The notes under the pieces are model-generated. The model was not told the origin of the DNA, ran no database searches, and saw only the letters and a program-made list of their open reading frames with translations. The position numbers and the translations under genes were made by a program. Below are positions 1 through 6,576 of a stretch of 17,015 nt of DNA, one piece after another; the stretch's first letter is position 1, and every line of letters starts with the position of its first letter. Where the stretch lies: positions 1-17,015 of the forward strand of contig CAYNCU010000084.1 of the NCBI GenBank assembly GCA_964395765.1, read 5' to 3'. Origin of the DNA: DATDPY01 sp964395765 (GTDB lineage Bacteria; Bacteroidota; Bacteroidia; Cytophagales; Cyclobacteriaceae).

Positions 1-1041
1 GGCTGAAACGTCAAGCGTATTAAGTGCAATGGATTTTCTTTTCATCCTTCTCCCCGTTTCAATGAAAGAAAAGAGAATTACAGACCTTAACACGGATGGA
101 GAGAGGCCCGTAACGAAAGCATAAATGATCAGAAAGGAGATGATAAACAGGGAAGCAAGGAAGGCGCCGGTCTTATTTTTATACAAAGGTTTAAGTATTA
201 CAAATAAAATGAGGTACAAAATGCCGACGTGTAAACCGGAAACAGCAAGGACATGGCTGATTCCTGCCCTCGTGTAATCCGCGACCATTTCCGGATCCAT
301 CTGATCGCGGGAACCCAGGGTGAGTGCCGATGTAAGCGATAAAGTTTCCTTATCCGGGATGTATCCAGCTAATAAGGCGTGGCATTGTTTGTTCAATTCT
401 CCTGATAATAAAATTATATTGAATCGACTGCCGGGCCTGATCAACCGAATATTGCGAGAGCTTATATATTGCATGAAATATATGTTTTTATCTGCCATAT
501 AGGCGGCGTAATTGAATTGATCGGGATTTTTTGGTTTATCGATCGATTCCGGGGAGCCATTGACCAGGATCTGGTCGCCCGGATGTAGATCTTCTTTTTT
601 ATCAGGACCATCATTATGAATGAACAGAATGATCTTCCCTGATACTTCATGCCATTGGCGATTAAAATGACCAAAATGCAGCCGGGCTACTATTTCACAT
701 TTACTGTTCTTGTCATTTATGTTCATTACTTTGCATGAATAGGCATCCGGAACCTTCTTATTATATGAGAAACCGTTAGGTAAATCCCGGGCTTTATAAA
801 GACTGGAGATCAATAAACCAGAAATCAAAATTAAAAGCTGGGTAATTATTCCCGGAATTAAATTATACCGGATGAACCGTTCCTTTTTCAGAACGAACAG
901 ACATAATAAATAGAATGAGAAAAGAATAAAATACAGGACAATAAAGCCCGAAAGAGGAATACTTGTAAACCTGTTGATAATAATTCCCGAAATAAAAAAT
1001 ATCAGGAACCGGATGAATGGAAAACGGATCCAGATTAGCAT
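1..1041 (-). CDS. comEC: ComEC/Rec2 family DNA-uptake channel protein, N-terminal part (3' end off window)
   Basis: Inner-membrane protein of the family that carries single-stranded DNA across the cytoplasmic membrane during natural transformation. The frame is open from the ATG at 1041 to the left edge (347 codons) with no stop. An in-frame stop at 1074-1072 limits upstream extension. Visible order: three hydrophobic segments (about residues 8-26, 31-51 and 60-80), a soluble DUF4131-type domain (about 98-200) ending in PKNPDQFNYAAYMADK (170-185), then the Competence domain with the hallmark HVLAVSGLHVG (263-273) and further membrane helices (about 273-330). The C-terminal beta-lactamase-like domain common in this family would lie outside the window. 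The gene starts 105 bp after the GNAT gene on the same strand, so co-transcription from phoH is possible. Family assignment is secure. Actual competence is not shown. Confidence 0.93.
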   Translation of the reverse strand, partial: MLIWIRFPFIRFLIFFISGIIINRFTSIPLSGFIVLYFILFSFYLLCLFVLKKERFIRYNLIPGIITQLLILISGLLISSLYKARDLPNGFSYNKKVPDAYSCKVMNINDKNSKCEIVARLHFGHFNRQWHEVSGKIILFIHNDGPDKKEDLHPGDQILVNGSPESIDKPKNPDQFNYAAYMADKNIYFMQYISSRNIRLIRPGSRFNIILLSGELNKQCHALLAGYIPDKETLSLTSALTLGSRDQMDPEMVADYTRAGISHVLAVSGLHVGILYLILFVILKPLYKNKTGAFLASLFIISFLIIYAFVTGLSPSVLRSVILFSFIETGRRMKRKSIALNTLDVSA

Positions 1042-1146
1042 GGCTGAACATGAAATTTTACCGGAAATTAGTTAAAAAATATTTTCAGGGCAAAGGAAAA
1101 CTTACGATAAATTACGTTGAGCGAGAGGCTGATGAGAGAATGGAAA

Positions 1147-1584
1147 TCAATTTTCTTCTTTAATCATTTTGAAATGTTTAATACCGGCTTCTTCGAACAT
1201 ATTGCCGGTTTTTTTAAAGCCAAATTTACTGTACAGCGGCATTGCATCGAGTTGTGAATGAAGGTAAATATCCCCTTTAACAGGAGGGTTTAGATTCTTT
1301 ATTTCATCCAGGATGAATTGCATCAATGCGGAACCCACGCCTTTATTCCTATAATCGATATACACGGCAAAACGTTCCAATTTAACTCCCTTTTCGGTGT
1401 ATCTCCATCGTGCCGTACCGGCTGGTTTTCCATCCATGAAGGCAAGATAATGTTTTGAAGAAGATTCGAATTCATCCATTTCCTCGTCTTCCGGGACATG
1501 TTGTTCTTCAACAAATACTTTCATGCGGATTTTACGGGAGTTGGACGAGTCTTCAGGGGAAGTTATTTTAATAACCTTAATCAT
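1147..1584 (-). CDS. GNAT family N-acetyltransferase (YjcF/ElaA-like)
   Basis: Cytoplasmic acetyl-CoA-dependent N-acyltransferase of unknown substrate, 145 aa. The N-terminal stretch VFVEEQHVPEDEEMDEFE (23-40) is typical of the YjcF/ElaA-like subgroup. The acetyl-CoA pyrophosphate-binding motif A is ERFAVYIDYRNKGVGSA (70-86, with R-N-K-G-V-G), and the C-terminal motif is YSKFGFKKTG (118-127). A longer reading from 1656 is possible, but its extra 24 residues would overlap phoH by about 80 bp and add no family-like sequence. I therefore start at the ATG at 1584, where ATGATTAA joins the phoH stop and this start (8-bp overlap). That overlap suggests translational coupling. The substrate cannot be read from sequence. 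Confidence 0.9.
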   Translation of the reverse strand: MIKVIKITSPEDSSNSRKIRMKVFVEEQHVPEDEEMDEFESSSKHYLAFMDGKPAGTARWRYTEKGVKLERFAVYIDYRNKGVGSALMQFILDEIKNLNPPVKGDIYLHSQLDAMPLYSKFGFKKTGNMFEEAGIKHFKMIKEEN

Positions 1585-2533
1585 TATCGTTAGTATCCAG
1601 ATATGCTTTATTATAAGCGTCGATAATATCCCTGACGATTTTATGCCTGATAACATCCCTGGAGGTAAATTCCACGAAACTGATTCCTTTTACATCCTGT
1701 AAAATTTTAATGGCTTCAATCAGGCCTGACCGCTGGTGATTGGGAAGATCGATCTGCGATTTATCGCCGTTGATAATGACTTTGGATTCCGGTCCCATGC
1801 GGGTAAGAAACATCTTGATCTGCATGGGGTTGGTATTCTGGGCTTCGTCGAGGAGGATAAAGGCATCGTTTAATGTTCTACCGCGCATATAAGCCAGCGG
1901 GGCGATTTCAATGATCCGGTTTTCCTGGTAATACTTTAGTTTCTCAAACGGGATCATATCATCCAGGGCGTCATACACCGGGCGCAGGTAGGGATCTATC
2001 TTCTCTTTCAGGTCACCGGGCAGGAATCCGAGGTTTTCGCCGGCTTCCACGGCAGGCCGGGTGATAATGATTTTTTTTACTTCTTTGTTTTTGAGTGCCC
2101 TAACCGCCAGCGCTACTGAAATATAGGTTTTGCCTGTTCCGGAAGGACCGAGGGCAAACACCAGGTCTGATTTTTTTACAGCCTCCACCAGTTTTTTCTG
2201 ATTGGGCGTTTTAGGCTTGATGATGAATCCCCGGGTGCCATATATTAATACATCATCCCCTAACAGGATCTCCTCTTCATGATTTTTATCGAGGTAGGAA
2301 ACAACATTTTCCTGTGTTACTTTCCCGAATTTATGATAGTGATTAAGAAGCGAATTCAGAATGTCGTTGATACGGATAATATCCCTGGTTTCGCCCTGTA
2401 TCCTGATCTCGTTTCCGCGTGAAATTATTTTACTGGTTGGAAATCGGGATGATAATTCATTGATATTTTTATTTTCAACACCCAGAAAATCCACGAGGGT
2501 AACATTTTCAAGGGTTATTACTTTTTCTACCAA
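1577..2533 (-). CDS. phoH: PhoH family ATPase
   Basis: Cytoplasmic P-loop ATPase of the PhoH/YbeZ type, 318 aa, a usual length for chromosomal PhoH proteins. The family is linked to RNA metabolism and ribosome maturation, often beside ybeY in other bacteria; no ybeY is visible here. An N-terminal KH-like region (about 1-85) precedes the ATPase core. Walker A is GPSGTGKT (129-136), the family block ITRPAVEAGENLGFLPGD is at 157-174, and Walker B is FILLDEAQN (225-233). It is followed by VIINGDKSQIDLP (252-264), a superfamily I helicase-like motif. It is first gene of a minus-strand unit with the GNAT gene and possibly comEC, and diverges from the gene at 2622. Family call is secure; precise role is inference. 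Confidence 0.94.
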   Translation of the reverse strand: MVEKVITLENVTLVDFLGVENKNINELSSRFPTSKIISRGNEIRIQGETRDIIRINDILNSLLNHYHKFGKVTQENVVSYLDKNHEEEILLGDDVLIYGTRGFIIKPKTPNQKKLVEAVKKSDLVFALGPSGTGKTYISVALAVRALKNKEVKKIIITRPAVEAGENLGFLPGDLKEKIDPYLRPVYDALDDMIPFEKLKYYQENRIIEIAPLAYMRGRTLNDAFILLDEAQNTNPMQIKMFLTRMGPESKVIINGDKSQIDLPNHQRSGLIEAIKILQDVKGISFVEFTSRDVIRHKIVRDIIDAYNKAYLDTNDND

Positions 2534-2579
2534 ATTATTATGCTGTTAGGCTTACCGTTTAGAATTGTATTAAAATTTT

Positions 2580-2600
2580 TACTTTTGTCAGACAAATTTA
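2580..2600. promoter_or_regulatory. Face-to-face -7 elements with a 13-bp palindrome between phoH and the DUF62 gene
   Basis: Two exact matches to the Bacteroidota -7 consensus TAnnTTTG face each other. TACTTTTG reads on the plus strand at 2580-2587, toward the gene at 2622. TAAATTTG reads on the minus strand at 2600-2593, toward phoH. Between and across them lies the perfect inverted repeat TTTGTCAGACAAA (2584-2596). No convincing -33 TTG is seen at the usual spacing for either one. The site falls in the 88-bp divergent intergenic region, so use as a shared promoter/operator is plausible but unproven. Confidence 0.45.
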
Positions 2601-2621
2601 AGAATAAATTTTTTCGTATCC

Positions 2622-3401
2622 ATGGCCCTCATCACTTTTATGTCGGATTTTGGACTCACGGATCACTACGTAGCCGCGGTGAAAGCCAGGATATTAAGTG
2701 TAAATCCGGGATTGCAGATTATTGACATTTCGCACACCATCGAAGCGCATAATATTGCCCATGGCGCCTATGTTTTACGATCGGTTTTCCACGAATTTGT
2801 CAAAGGAACCGTGCATCTGGCTACCGTCGATTCCCTGAATAATAAGGGGTACCGCTTCCTTGCTATGAAACTGGAAGATCATTTTTTTGTCGGGCCGGAT
2901 AACGGGATTTTCAGTCTGGTCAGTGAGAAAGAACCGTCGGTGGTTGCTGAAATTACAATCCAGGCCGAAAAGAGATCGACTTTTCCTGCAAGGGATATTT
3001 TAGCCAGGTCCGCCGCATTACTGGCCAGCGGAAAGACCATTGATGATATCGGGGTATATACGAATGACTACCGGCGTTTGCTGGACAGGCAGGTGAAAGC
3101 TACCCGGAAGCAAATTACCGGCACGGTTATCCGGGTAGACCATTATGGTAACCTTATTACCAATATCGGGGAAACGGTATTTAACCATCTTTGCGATCAC
3201 AAACGTTATTCAATTAATTTTGCCAGGGAAACATTAAATGCCATTAATACTTCATTCGATAACCTGGAAGATGGGGATTGTTTTGTAATATTCAATAACT
3301 TTGGACTTCTGGAAATCGGAATTTACCGGGGAAATGCTTCCGAATTACTGGGGCTTGGATACGATAGCCCTGTCAATATATATATAAATCAAGATGAATA
3401 A
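2622..3401 (+). CDS. SAM hydrolase / SAM hydroxide adenosyltransferase family protein (DUF62)
   Basis: Cytoplasmic protein of 259 aa, full length for the family that splits S-adenosyl-L-methionine with water into adenosine and methionine and that also includes the fluorinase and chlorinase. Seen: N-terminal LITFMSDFGLTDHYVAAVK (3-21), VDISHTI-type IIDISHTI (33-40), FVGPDNGIFSLV (89-100), ARDILARSAALLASG (123-137) and the C-terminal-domain hallmark VDHYGNLITNIG (172-183). Two usual active-site blocks deviate. The VDPGVG loop reads VDSLNN (69-74), and the TFHGRD block reads TFPARD (120-125), so the histidine of the Asp-Arg-His water-activating triad known from archaeal PH0463 appears to be proline. 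D70 and R78 may be the other two. It overlaps the next gene by 8 bp (ATGAATAA). Fold is secure; SAM hydrolysis is doubtful. Confidence 0.88.
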   Translation: MALITFMSDFGLTDHYVAAVKARILSVNPGLQIIDISHTIEAHNIAHGAYVLRSVFHEFVKGTVHLATVDSLNNKGYRFLAMKLEDHFFVGPDNGIFSLVSEKEPSVVAEITIQAEKRSTFPARDILARSAALLASGKTIDDIGVYTNDYRRLLDRQVKATRKQITGTVIRVDHYGNLITNIGETVFNHLCDHKRYSINFARETLNAINTSFDNLEDGDCFVIFNNFGLLEIGIYRGNASELLGLGYDSPVNIYINQDE

Positions 3402-3696
3402 TCACTATGTAAGGATCGTAAGAATGACTTTCAAGAAGGAGAAAGCGGGAGAATTTCTTGAATTTTTCGAAACGGTAAAGGATCAAATCAAGGCCTTTGA
3501 AGGATGCCGGTATATCGCCATGCTAAAAGATGAGCAACAGGTGAATGTATTTGCTTTTTACAGCGTGTGGGACAGCAAGAATAATCTGGAAGATTACCGA
3601 AAATCCGGCTTCTACAGGAAGATATGGACCCATACCAAGAGCCTGTTCGATGCTCCTCCTTCGGCATGGTCCTATTCAGTGATCACGGAGGCCTGA
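3394..3696 (+). CDS. ABM-fold (antibiotic biosynthesis monooxygenase-like) small protein
   Basis: A 100-aa cytoplasmic protein with the dimeric alpha/beta-barrel (ABM) pattern: a first strand YVRIVRMTFKKEKAGEFLEFF (5-25), an amphipathic helix, then FEGCRYIAMLKDEQQVNVFAFYSVWDSK (35-62) and a C-terminal strand WSYSVI. Members include heme-degrading enzymes, quinol monooxygenases and many proteins with no known reaction. No cofactor-binding residue singles out one function here. Its start codon lies within the last codons of the DUF62 gene (8-bp overlap), so the two are very probably co-transcribed and coupled. A GC-rich hairpin 120 bp downstream may end the transcript. Fold call is good; function is unknown. 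Confidence 0.8.
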   Translation: MNNHYVRIVRMTFKKEKAGEFLEFFETVKDQIKAFEGCRYIAMLKDEQQVNVFAFYSVWDSKNNLEDYRKSGFYRKIWTHTKSLFDAPPSAWSYSVITEA

Positions 3697-3815
3697 AATG
3701 AACTCATCTTTTGTTAATTAAAAGTACTTTAGGCATTTTTGCAATCCCTGAAAATGACGTTTCAGCATAAAAGAATATTGGAAATGCCTGCTTTCTCCCG
3801 CTTGTTGCAGGATAC

Positions 3816-3838
3816 GGCGGGCAGCTCCCGCCTTTGTT
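3816..3838 (+). terminator. GC-rich hairpin, candidate terminator of the DUF62-ABM unit
   Basis: A perfect 6-bp stem GGCGGG (3816-3821) / CCCGCC (3827-3832) with a 5-nt loop CAGCT is followed by TTTGTT. It lies between the ABM gene and the tRNA gene, where a terminator is expected. The T-run is short, so efficiency is uncertain. Confidence 0.45.
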
Positions 3839-3856
3839 AAAACTATGGCGGCCAAA

Positions 3857-3938
3857 GCCGAAGTGGCGGAATTGGTAGACGCGCACGACTCAAAATCGTG
3901 TTCCGTAAGGAGTGAGGGTTCGATTCCCTCCTTCGGTA
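3857..3938 (+). tRNA. tRNA-Leu (anticodon CAA)
   Basis: An 82-nt class II tRNA. The acceptor stem GCCGAAG (3857-3863) pairs with CTTCGGT (3931-3937, one G-T pair), and the discriminator base is A at 3938. The D-arm is GTGGCGGAATTGGTAGACGC. The anticodon stem-loop CACGA-CTCAAAA-TCGTG gives anticodon CAA, which reads UUG. A variable arm (about TTCCGTAAGGAG) and a T-arm GAGGGTTCGATTCCCTC follow. CCA is not encoded; the next bases are CTT. Confidence 0.96.
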
Positions 3939-3945
3939 CTTGTTA

Positions 3946-4053
3946 TTGACATGTCGAGAATCGAAAATCGCAAATCAAACCAGCTCGAAAATGGTTCATC
4001 AAACTGTTTATTGATTTTCAAATCGCGATATGCGATTTTTGAATTGCAATGAC
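3946..4053. repeat. Degenerate inverted repeat of AAATCGC-type units downstream of tRNA-Leu
   Basis: The left arm, from TTGACATGTCGAGAATCG through GAAAATCGCAAATCAAAC (3946-3980), resembles the reverse complement of the right arm (about 4004-4053). Both arms share ATGTC, AAAATCGCA, AAATCAA and AAAC blocks in the same order, with extra bases in the right arm. The right arm itself contains a tight hairpin. The region is non-coding. It could be a decayed short palindromic or MITE-like element, or low-complexity sequence. I cannot judge copy number from one window. Confidence 0.4.
4020..4040 (+). terminator. Hairpin with short T-tail, candidate terminator after tRNA-Leu
   Basis: A 7-bp stem AAATCGC (4020-4026) / GCGATTT (4032-4038) with loop GATAT is followed by two more T. 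It lies 82 bp beyond the tRNA and just before the convergent gene ending at 4076. The stem is AT-rich at its base and is part of a larger inverted repeat, so the terminator role is only a possibility. Confidence 0.35.
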
Positions 4054-4075
4054 ATATAATCCGTAAGATTGTAAG

Positions 4076-4348
4076 CTATTCCATCCCCAGTGACTCATAT
4101 ACCTCGCTGAAATCCACCTCTTTCAGGTACTTGGAAAGAAGAGTGGTATCCGTGAAAGCGTTCATCTCAAGGAATTTTTCCCACACCAGGCTGTAATAGA
4201 CTTCGATATAGTAATTTTCCCTGTTGTAATAAAAAAGATCGGTTATAAGTTCATCCGCTACATTCAAGGAGGTGAGATACTGGCAGGAATTAATCAGGAA
4301 CTTCCGGCGTTGCCTTGGTGACAATTGTTCGAAGTCCTTGATTTTCAT
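4076..4348 (-). CDS. Hypothetical 90-aa cytoplasmic protein
   Basis: I do not recognise this family. It is an acidic, probably all-helical protein with no signal peptide or membrane segment. It starts MKIKDFEQLSPRQRRKFL, followed by leucine/tyrosine-rich stretches (SCQYLTSLNVADELITDLF, then YYIEVYYSLVWEKFLEM) and ends in VYESLGME. Reasons to think it real: it is uninterrupted, has a balanced amino-acid composition unlike the shadow frames, starts with ATG and lies in otherwise empty sequence. It stands alone on the minus strand between the tRNA-linked repeat and a 354-bp AT-rich gap. No function can be proposed. Confidence 0.7.
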   Translation of the reverse strand: MKIKDFEQLSPRQRRKFLINSCQYLTSLNVADELITDLFYYNRENYYIEVYYSLVWEKFLEMNAFTDTTLLSKYLKEVDFSEVYESLGME

Positions 4349-4454
4349 CGGGTTAAATTTTTAAGGGAAGATCAGATGACTAAATATATTTAAAAGGAAT
4401 TAAAAAAAAGTAAACCTGTCATGAAAAAATTATGAACATTTTAACAATAAAAAA

Positions 4455-4463
4455 TGTGGATAA
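4455..4463 (-). promoter_or_regulatory. DnaA-box consensus match
   Basis: Reads TTATCCACA on the minus strand, an exact match to the TTATNCACA DnaA box. It lies in the AT-rich gap, 133 bp from a second match of opposite orientation. Binding is not shown. Confidence 0.35.
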
Positions 4464-4595
4464 CTTCCTGTAATATAATGGATAATAATCATTTCTCCAA
4501 AGACAACCTTATCAAATTAATTATTAAAGTACTGATTTTCACCATTTTAGATTATTATTTTGTATTGTTATGTGATTTATGGACCTAAATTGATT

Positions 4596-4604
4596 TTATT
4601 CACA
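4596..4604 (+). promoter_or_regulatory. DnaA-box consensus match
   Basis: Reads TTATTCACA on the plus strand, an exact match to TTATNCACA. It faces the box at 4455-4463 across AT-rich sequence. Chance occurrence is possible in DNA of this composition. Confidence 0.35.
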
Positions 4605-4702
4605 TTTTCAAACACCAACTGGGTAAATATTCGCCCGGAATCCGGCTTATTTGGCAGAAAAAATGAGTTTATATTCTCTGAAATGGATACCTTACAACAC
4701 AT

Positions 4703-5320
4703 TCAATTTTCTCTTTTTTCAAGTACTTTTCTACGGATTATAACCCTTGTCAGTGATTTGGAATAGTTTTCAATGGCTTTATCCAGATCCTCAGTCTGCT
4801 GGGTGCTTGAATTGGCTTCAAATATCATGTTTTGGGTTTTAACATCAAATATTCTGGTTTTGAACACAAATAGCCGGGTATTATAATTATACCCCTGTTT
4901 TAATTCGTTACGATAGGAATCAAGAAAATTATTGTAGGATGGAGCGGTTGGATTATAATTGTAACGTTCTTGAGTATTTTCATAATGCTCTTTCATTTGA
5001 ACGTCAATAATATCGGAAATAAGTACGCCGTCGAGGTCATTATCTTCAACCATTTTATGGATCAAAACTTTTGAGGGAAACTCCTTTGAATCCGATAATT
5101 TATTAGCTGGATAAGCCCAATATCCCCTGTCATTTAACCACCATGTAATTTCATTTTCGACGGTTATCCTGTTTTCATAAATATTATTCATGGATAGAAC
5201 AAGGATCTTTTTAATTTTCGGAACCGTCACGCTATCGCGCGTAACCGTAATTTCTGTTTGAGCCTCAGCGGTTATAACAAAGACTACGATAAAACAAAAT
5301 AACATCGTAAGCGCCTTCAT
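4703..5320 (-). CDS. Secreted protein of unknown function, TolB-N/DUF4136-like
   Basis: A 205-aa exported protein. The N-terminus MKALTMLFCFIVVFVITAEA (1-20) is a signal peptide with a likely type I cleavage after AEA; no lipobox cysteine is present at the cleavage site. The mature part has alternating strands and helices: KKILVLSMNNIYENRITVENEI, then LDGVLISDIIDVQM, a tyrosine/asparagine-rich middle (about YNYNPTAPSYNN), LFVFKTRIFDVKTQNMIFEAN and a C-terminal helix. This resembles periplasmic proteins of the TolB-N/DUF4136 kind, which often accompany envelope functions in Bacteroidota, but I cannot assign a defined family. It is monocistronic and divergent from the apiose-type gene at 5555. 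Confidence 0.75.
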   Translation of the reverse strand: MKALTMLFCFIVVFVITAEAQTEITVTRDSVTVPKIKKILVLSMNNIYENRITVENEITWWLNDRGYWAYPANKLSDSKEFPSKVLIHKMVEDNDLDGVLISDIIDVQMKEHYENTQERYNYNPTAPSYNNFLDSYRNELKQGYNYNTRLFVFKTRIFDVKTQNMIFEANSSTQQTEDLDKAIENYSKSLTRVIIRRKVLEKREN

Positions 5321-5363
5321 ATCTGCAATATAATAATCTAAACCGTAACCGGTTTTTTTACAG

Positions 5364-5396
5364 CAAAATTATCTTTGTTAGGGGTGTATTCTCAAG
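5364..5396 (-). promoter_or_regulatory. Candidate promoter of the secreted-protein gene
   Basis: On the minus strand, TAATTTTG (5371-5364) is an exact TAnnTTTG -7 element. CTTG (5396-5393) lies 21 bp upstream as a -33 TTG, within the spacing range reported for Flavobacterium. Transcription would begin near 5357, about 37 bases before the ATG. A plus-strand TATCTTTG (5370-5377) shares two bases with it but has no -33 partner. Confidence 0.45.
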
Positions 5397-5554
5397 TACA
5401 TTTATATTTAAATATTAAATTGTGTAACTATGCAGCATAAGACCCGAAAAGATTAAAAATCGATAAGGGATACGCGATTTCCGTTTAATTTGACGGATAG
5501 GAAATTAAAGTTAAGGAACCTGTTTTAGTCGGTTAGGCATAATAATTTGAATGT

Positions 5555-6574
5555 ATGAAAAAATTAAGATTTGCTGCACTGGGATGCGGGTTCTGGTCAA
5601 ATTACCAGATTCCCGGATGGCTTGAACTGGACGATATTGAATTGGCTGCCGTATATAACCGGACCCGTTCAAAAGCCGAAGCCATTGCCGCCAGGTTCGG
5701 CCATGTGCCTGTCTACGATGATCCGGCAGAATTACTGGATACGGAAGAAATAGATTTTGTTGACATTATTACCGATGTAGAAACCCATTATAAATTTACC
5801 GAATTAGCAGCTTCCAAGGGGTATGATGTGGTATGTCAGAAACCGATGGCCCCAAACCTTGAATTAGCCAGAAAACTGGTACAGGTATGTGATGATAATC
5901 ATGTGAAGCTCTTCATTAACGAAAACTTCCGTTTCCAGGCACCTGTCAGAAGAGTTAAACAGATCATAGACAGCGGTGCGATCGGGGATATTTTTAAAGG
6001 GAAGGTGAGTTTTTGTTCTGCCTTTCCAGGCTATGAAACGCAGTCTACCAGCGACCGCCTTGATATGTTTATCCTGGTGGATATCGGTTCCCACATCATG
6101 GATATTTCCAGGTATCTTTTCGGGGACACGGAATCACTTTATTGCAGAACGCAAACAATTAACCCGAAGATCAACGGGGAAGATGTTGCCAATATTTTCA
6201 TGCATATGAAAAATGGCATTGATTGTTTTATTGAATTGTCTTACGCTTCCATTCTTGAAAATGAAACTTTTCCGCAGGCCCTGATTTTAGTGGAGGGGTC
6301 AAAAGGCTCCGTCAAACTTGATGTAAATTTCGAAATTAAAACCACTACAGCGGAGGGTACATCCAGCGAAATAATCAAGCCGGTAATTTATCCATGGATG
6401 GACCAGGAATTTGCAGTAGTCCATTCCAGCATTGTTGATGCCCAGCGGGATATTTTGAATGGCTTGCGAGGAGGCCAGTCAGAAACGACAGGCAAGGATA
6501 ATCTGAAAACTGCCGAGCTGGTTTTCGGATGTTATGAATCGGCCAAAAGCGGTAAAGTGAAGGAATTGAATTGA
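5555..6574 (+). CDS. apsD: Gfo/Idh/MocA family dehydrogenase, probable D-apiose dehydrogenase
   Basis: NAD(P)-dependent sugar dehydrogenase, 339 aa, proposed to oxidise D-apiose to D-apionolactone. An N-terminal Rossmann domain (about 1-125) has the dinucleotide loop ALGCGFWSN (8-16). The family EKP motif reads CQKPMAP (94-100), with catalytic lysine K96. The C-terminal domain carries VDIGSHIMD (175-183), supplying the expected D176 and H180. The CQKPMAP variant, TDVETH (73-78), ENFRFQAP (123-130), a QALILVEG block (241-248) and ETTGKDNLKT (310-319) match my recollection of the ApsD subgroup rather than inositol or glucose-fructose dehydrogenases. The strongest support is context: the next gene, 2 bp downstream, is an ApnL-like lactonase acting on the product ApsD makes. 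Family is certain; substrate is inference. Confidence 0.72.
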   Translation: MKKLRFAALGCGFWSNYQIPGWLELDDIELAAVYNRTRSKAEAIAARFGHVPVYDDPAELLDTEEIDFVDIITDVETHYKFTELAASKGYDVVCQKPMAPNLELARKLVQVCDDNHVKLFINENFRFQAPVRRVKQIIDSGAIGDIFKGKVSFCSAFPGYETQSTSDRLDMFILVDIGSHIMDISRYLFGDTESLYCRTQTINPKINGEDVANIFMHMKNGIDCFIELSYASILENETFPQALILVEGSKGSVKLDVNFEIKTTTAEGTSSEIIKPVIYPWMDQEFAVVHSSIVDAQRDILNGLRGGQSETTGKDNLKTAELVFGCYESAKSGKVKELN

Positions 6575-6576
6575 TT

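Larger units (their letters stand above)
4349..4702. other. 354-bp AT-rich non-coding gap
   Basis: There is no convincing gene. A plus-strand frame from 4560 runs antisense into the next gene and has no family-like sequence. The gap is strongly AT-rich with homopolymer A and T runs. It contains two perfect TTATNCACA sequences in opposite orientation (4455-4463 and 4596-4604). It should hold the promoter of the minus-strand gene ending upstream of it at 4348, but I find no exact -7/-33 pair. Confidence 0.6.

Noticed and set aside
863..1051. 62-codon minus-strand frame starting just upstream of comEC
   Set aside because: It is a shadow of comEC in another frame. The comEC frame carries recognisable family sequence across the same bases.
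1585..1656. 24-residue N-terminal extension of the GNAT protein
   Set aside because: It lies wholly inside phoH and has no acetyltransferase similarity. The ATG at 1584 coincides with the phoH stop, as coupled genes often do.
3748..3765. CTGAAA...TTTCAG hairpin after the ABM gene
   Set aside because: The stem is only 6 bp, AT-rich and has no T-run. The hairpin at 3816 is a better terminator candidate.
4560..4766. 68-codon plus-strand frame in the AT-rich gap
   Set aside because: It runs antisense into the secreted-protein gene, has no family-like sequence and no clear start signal.
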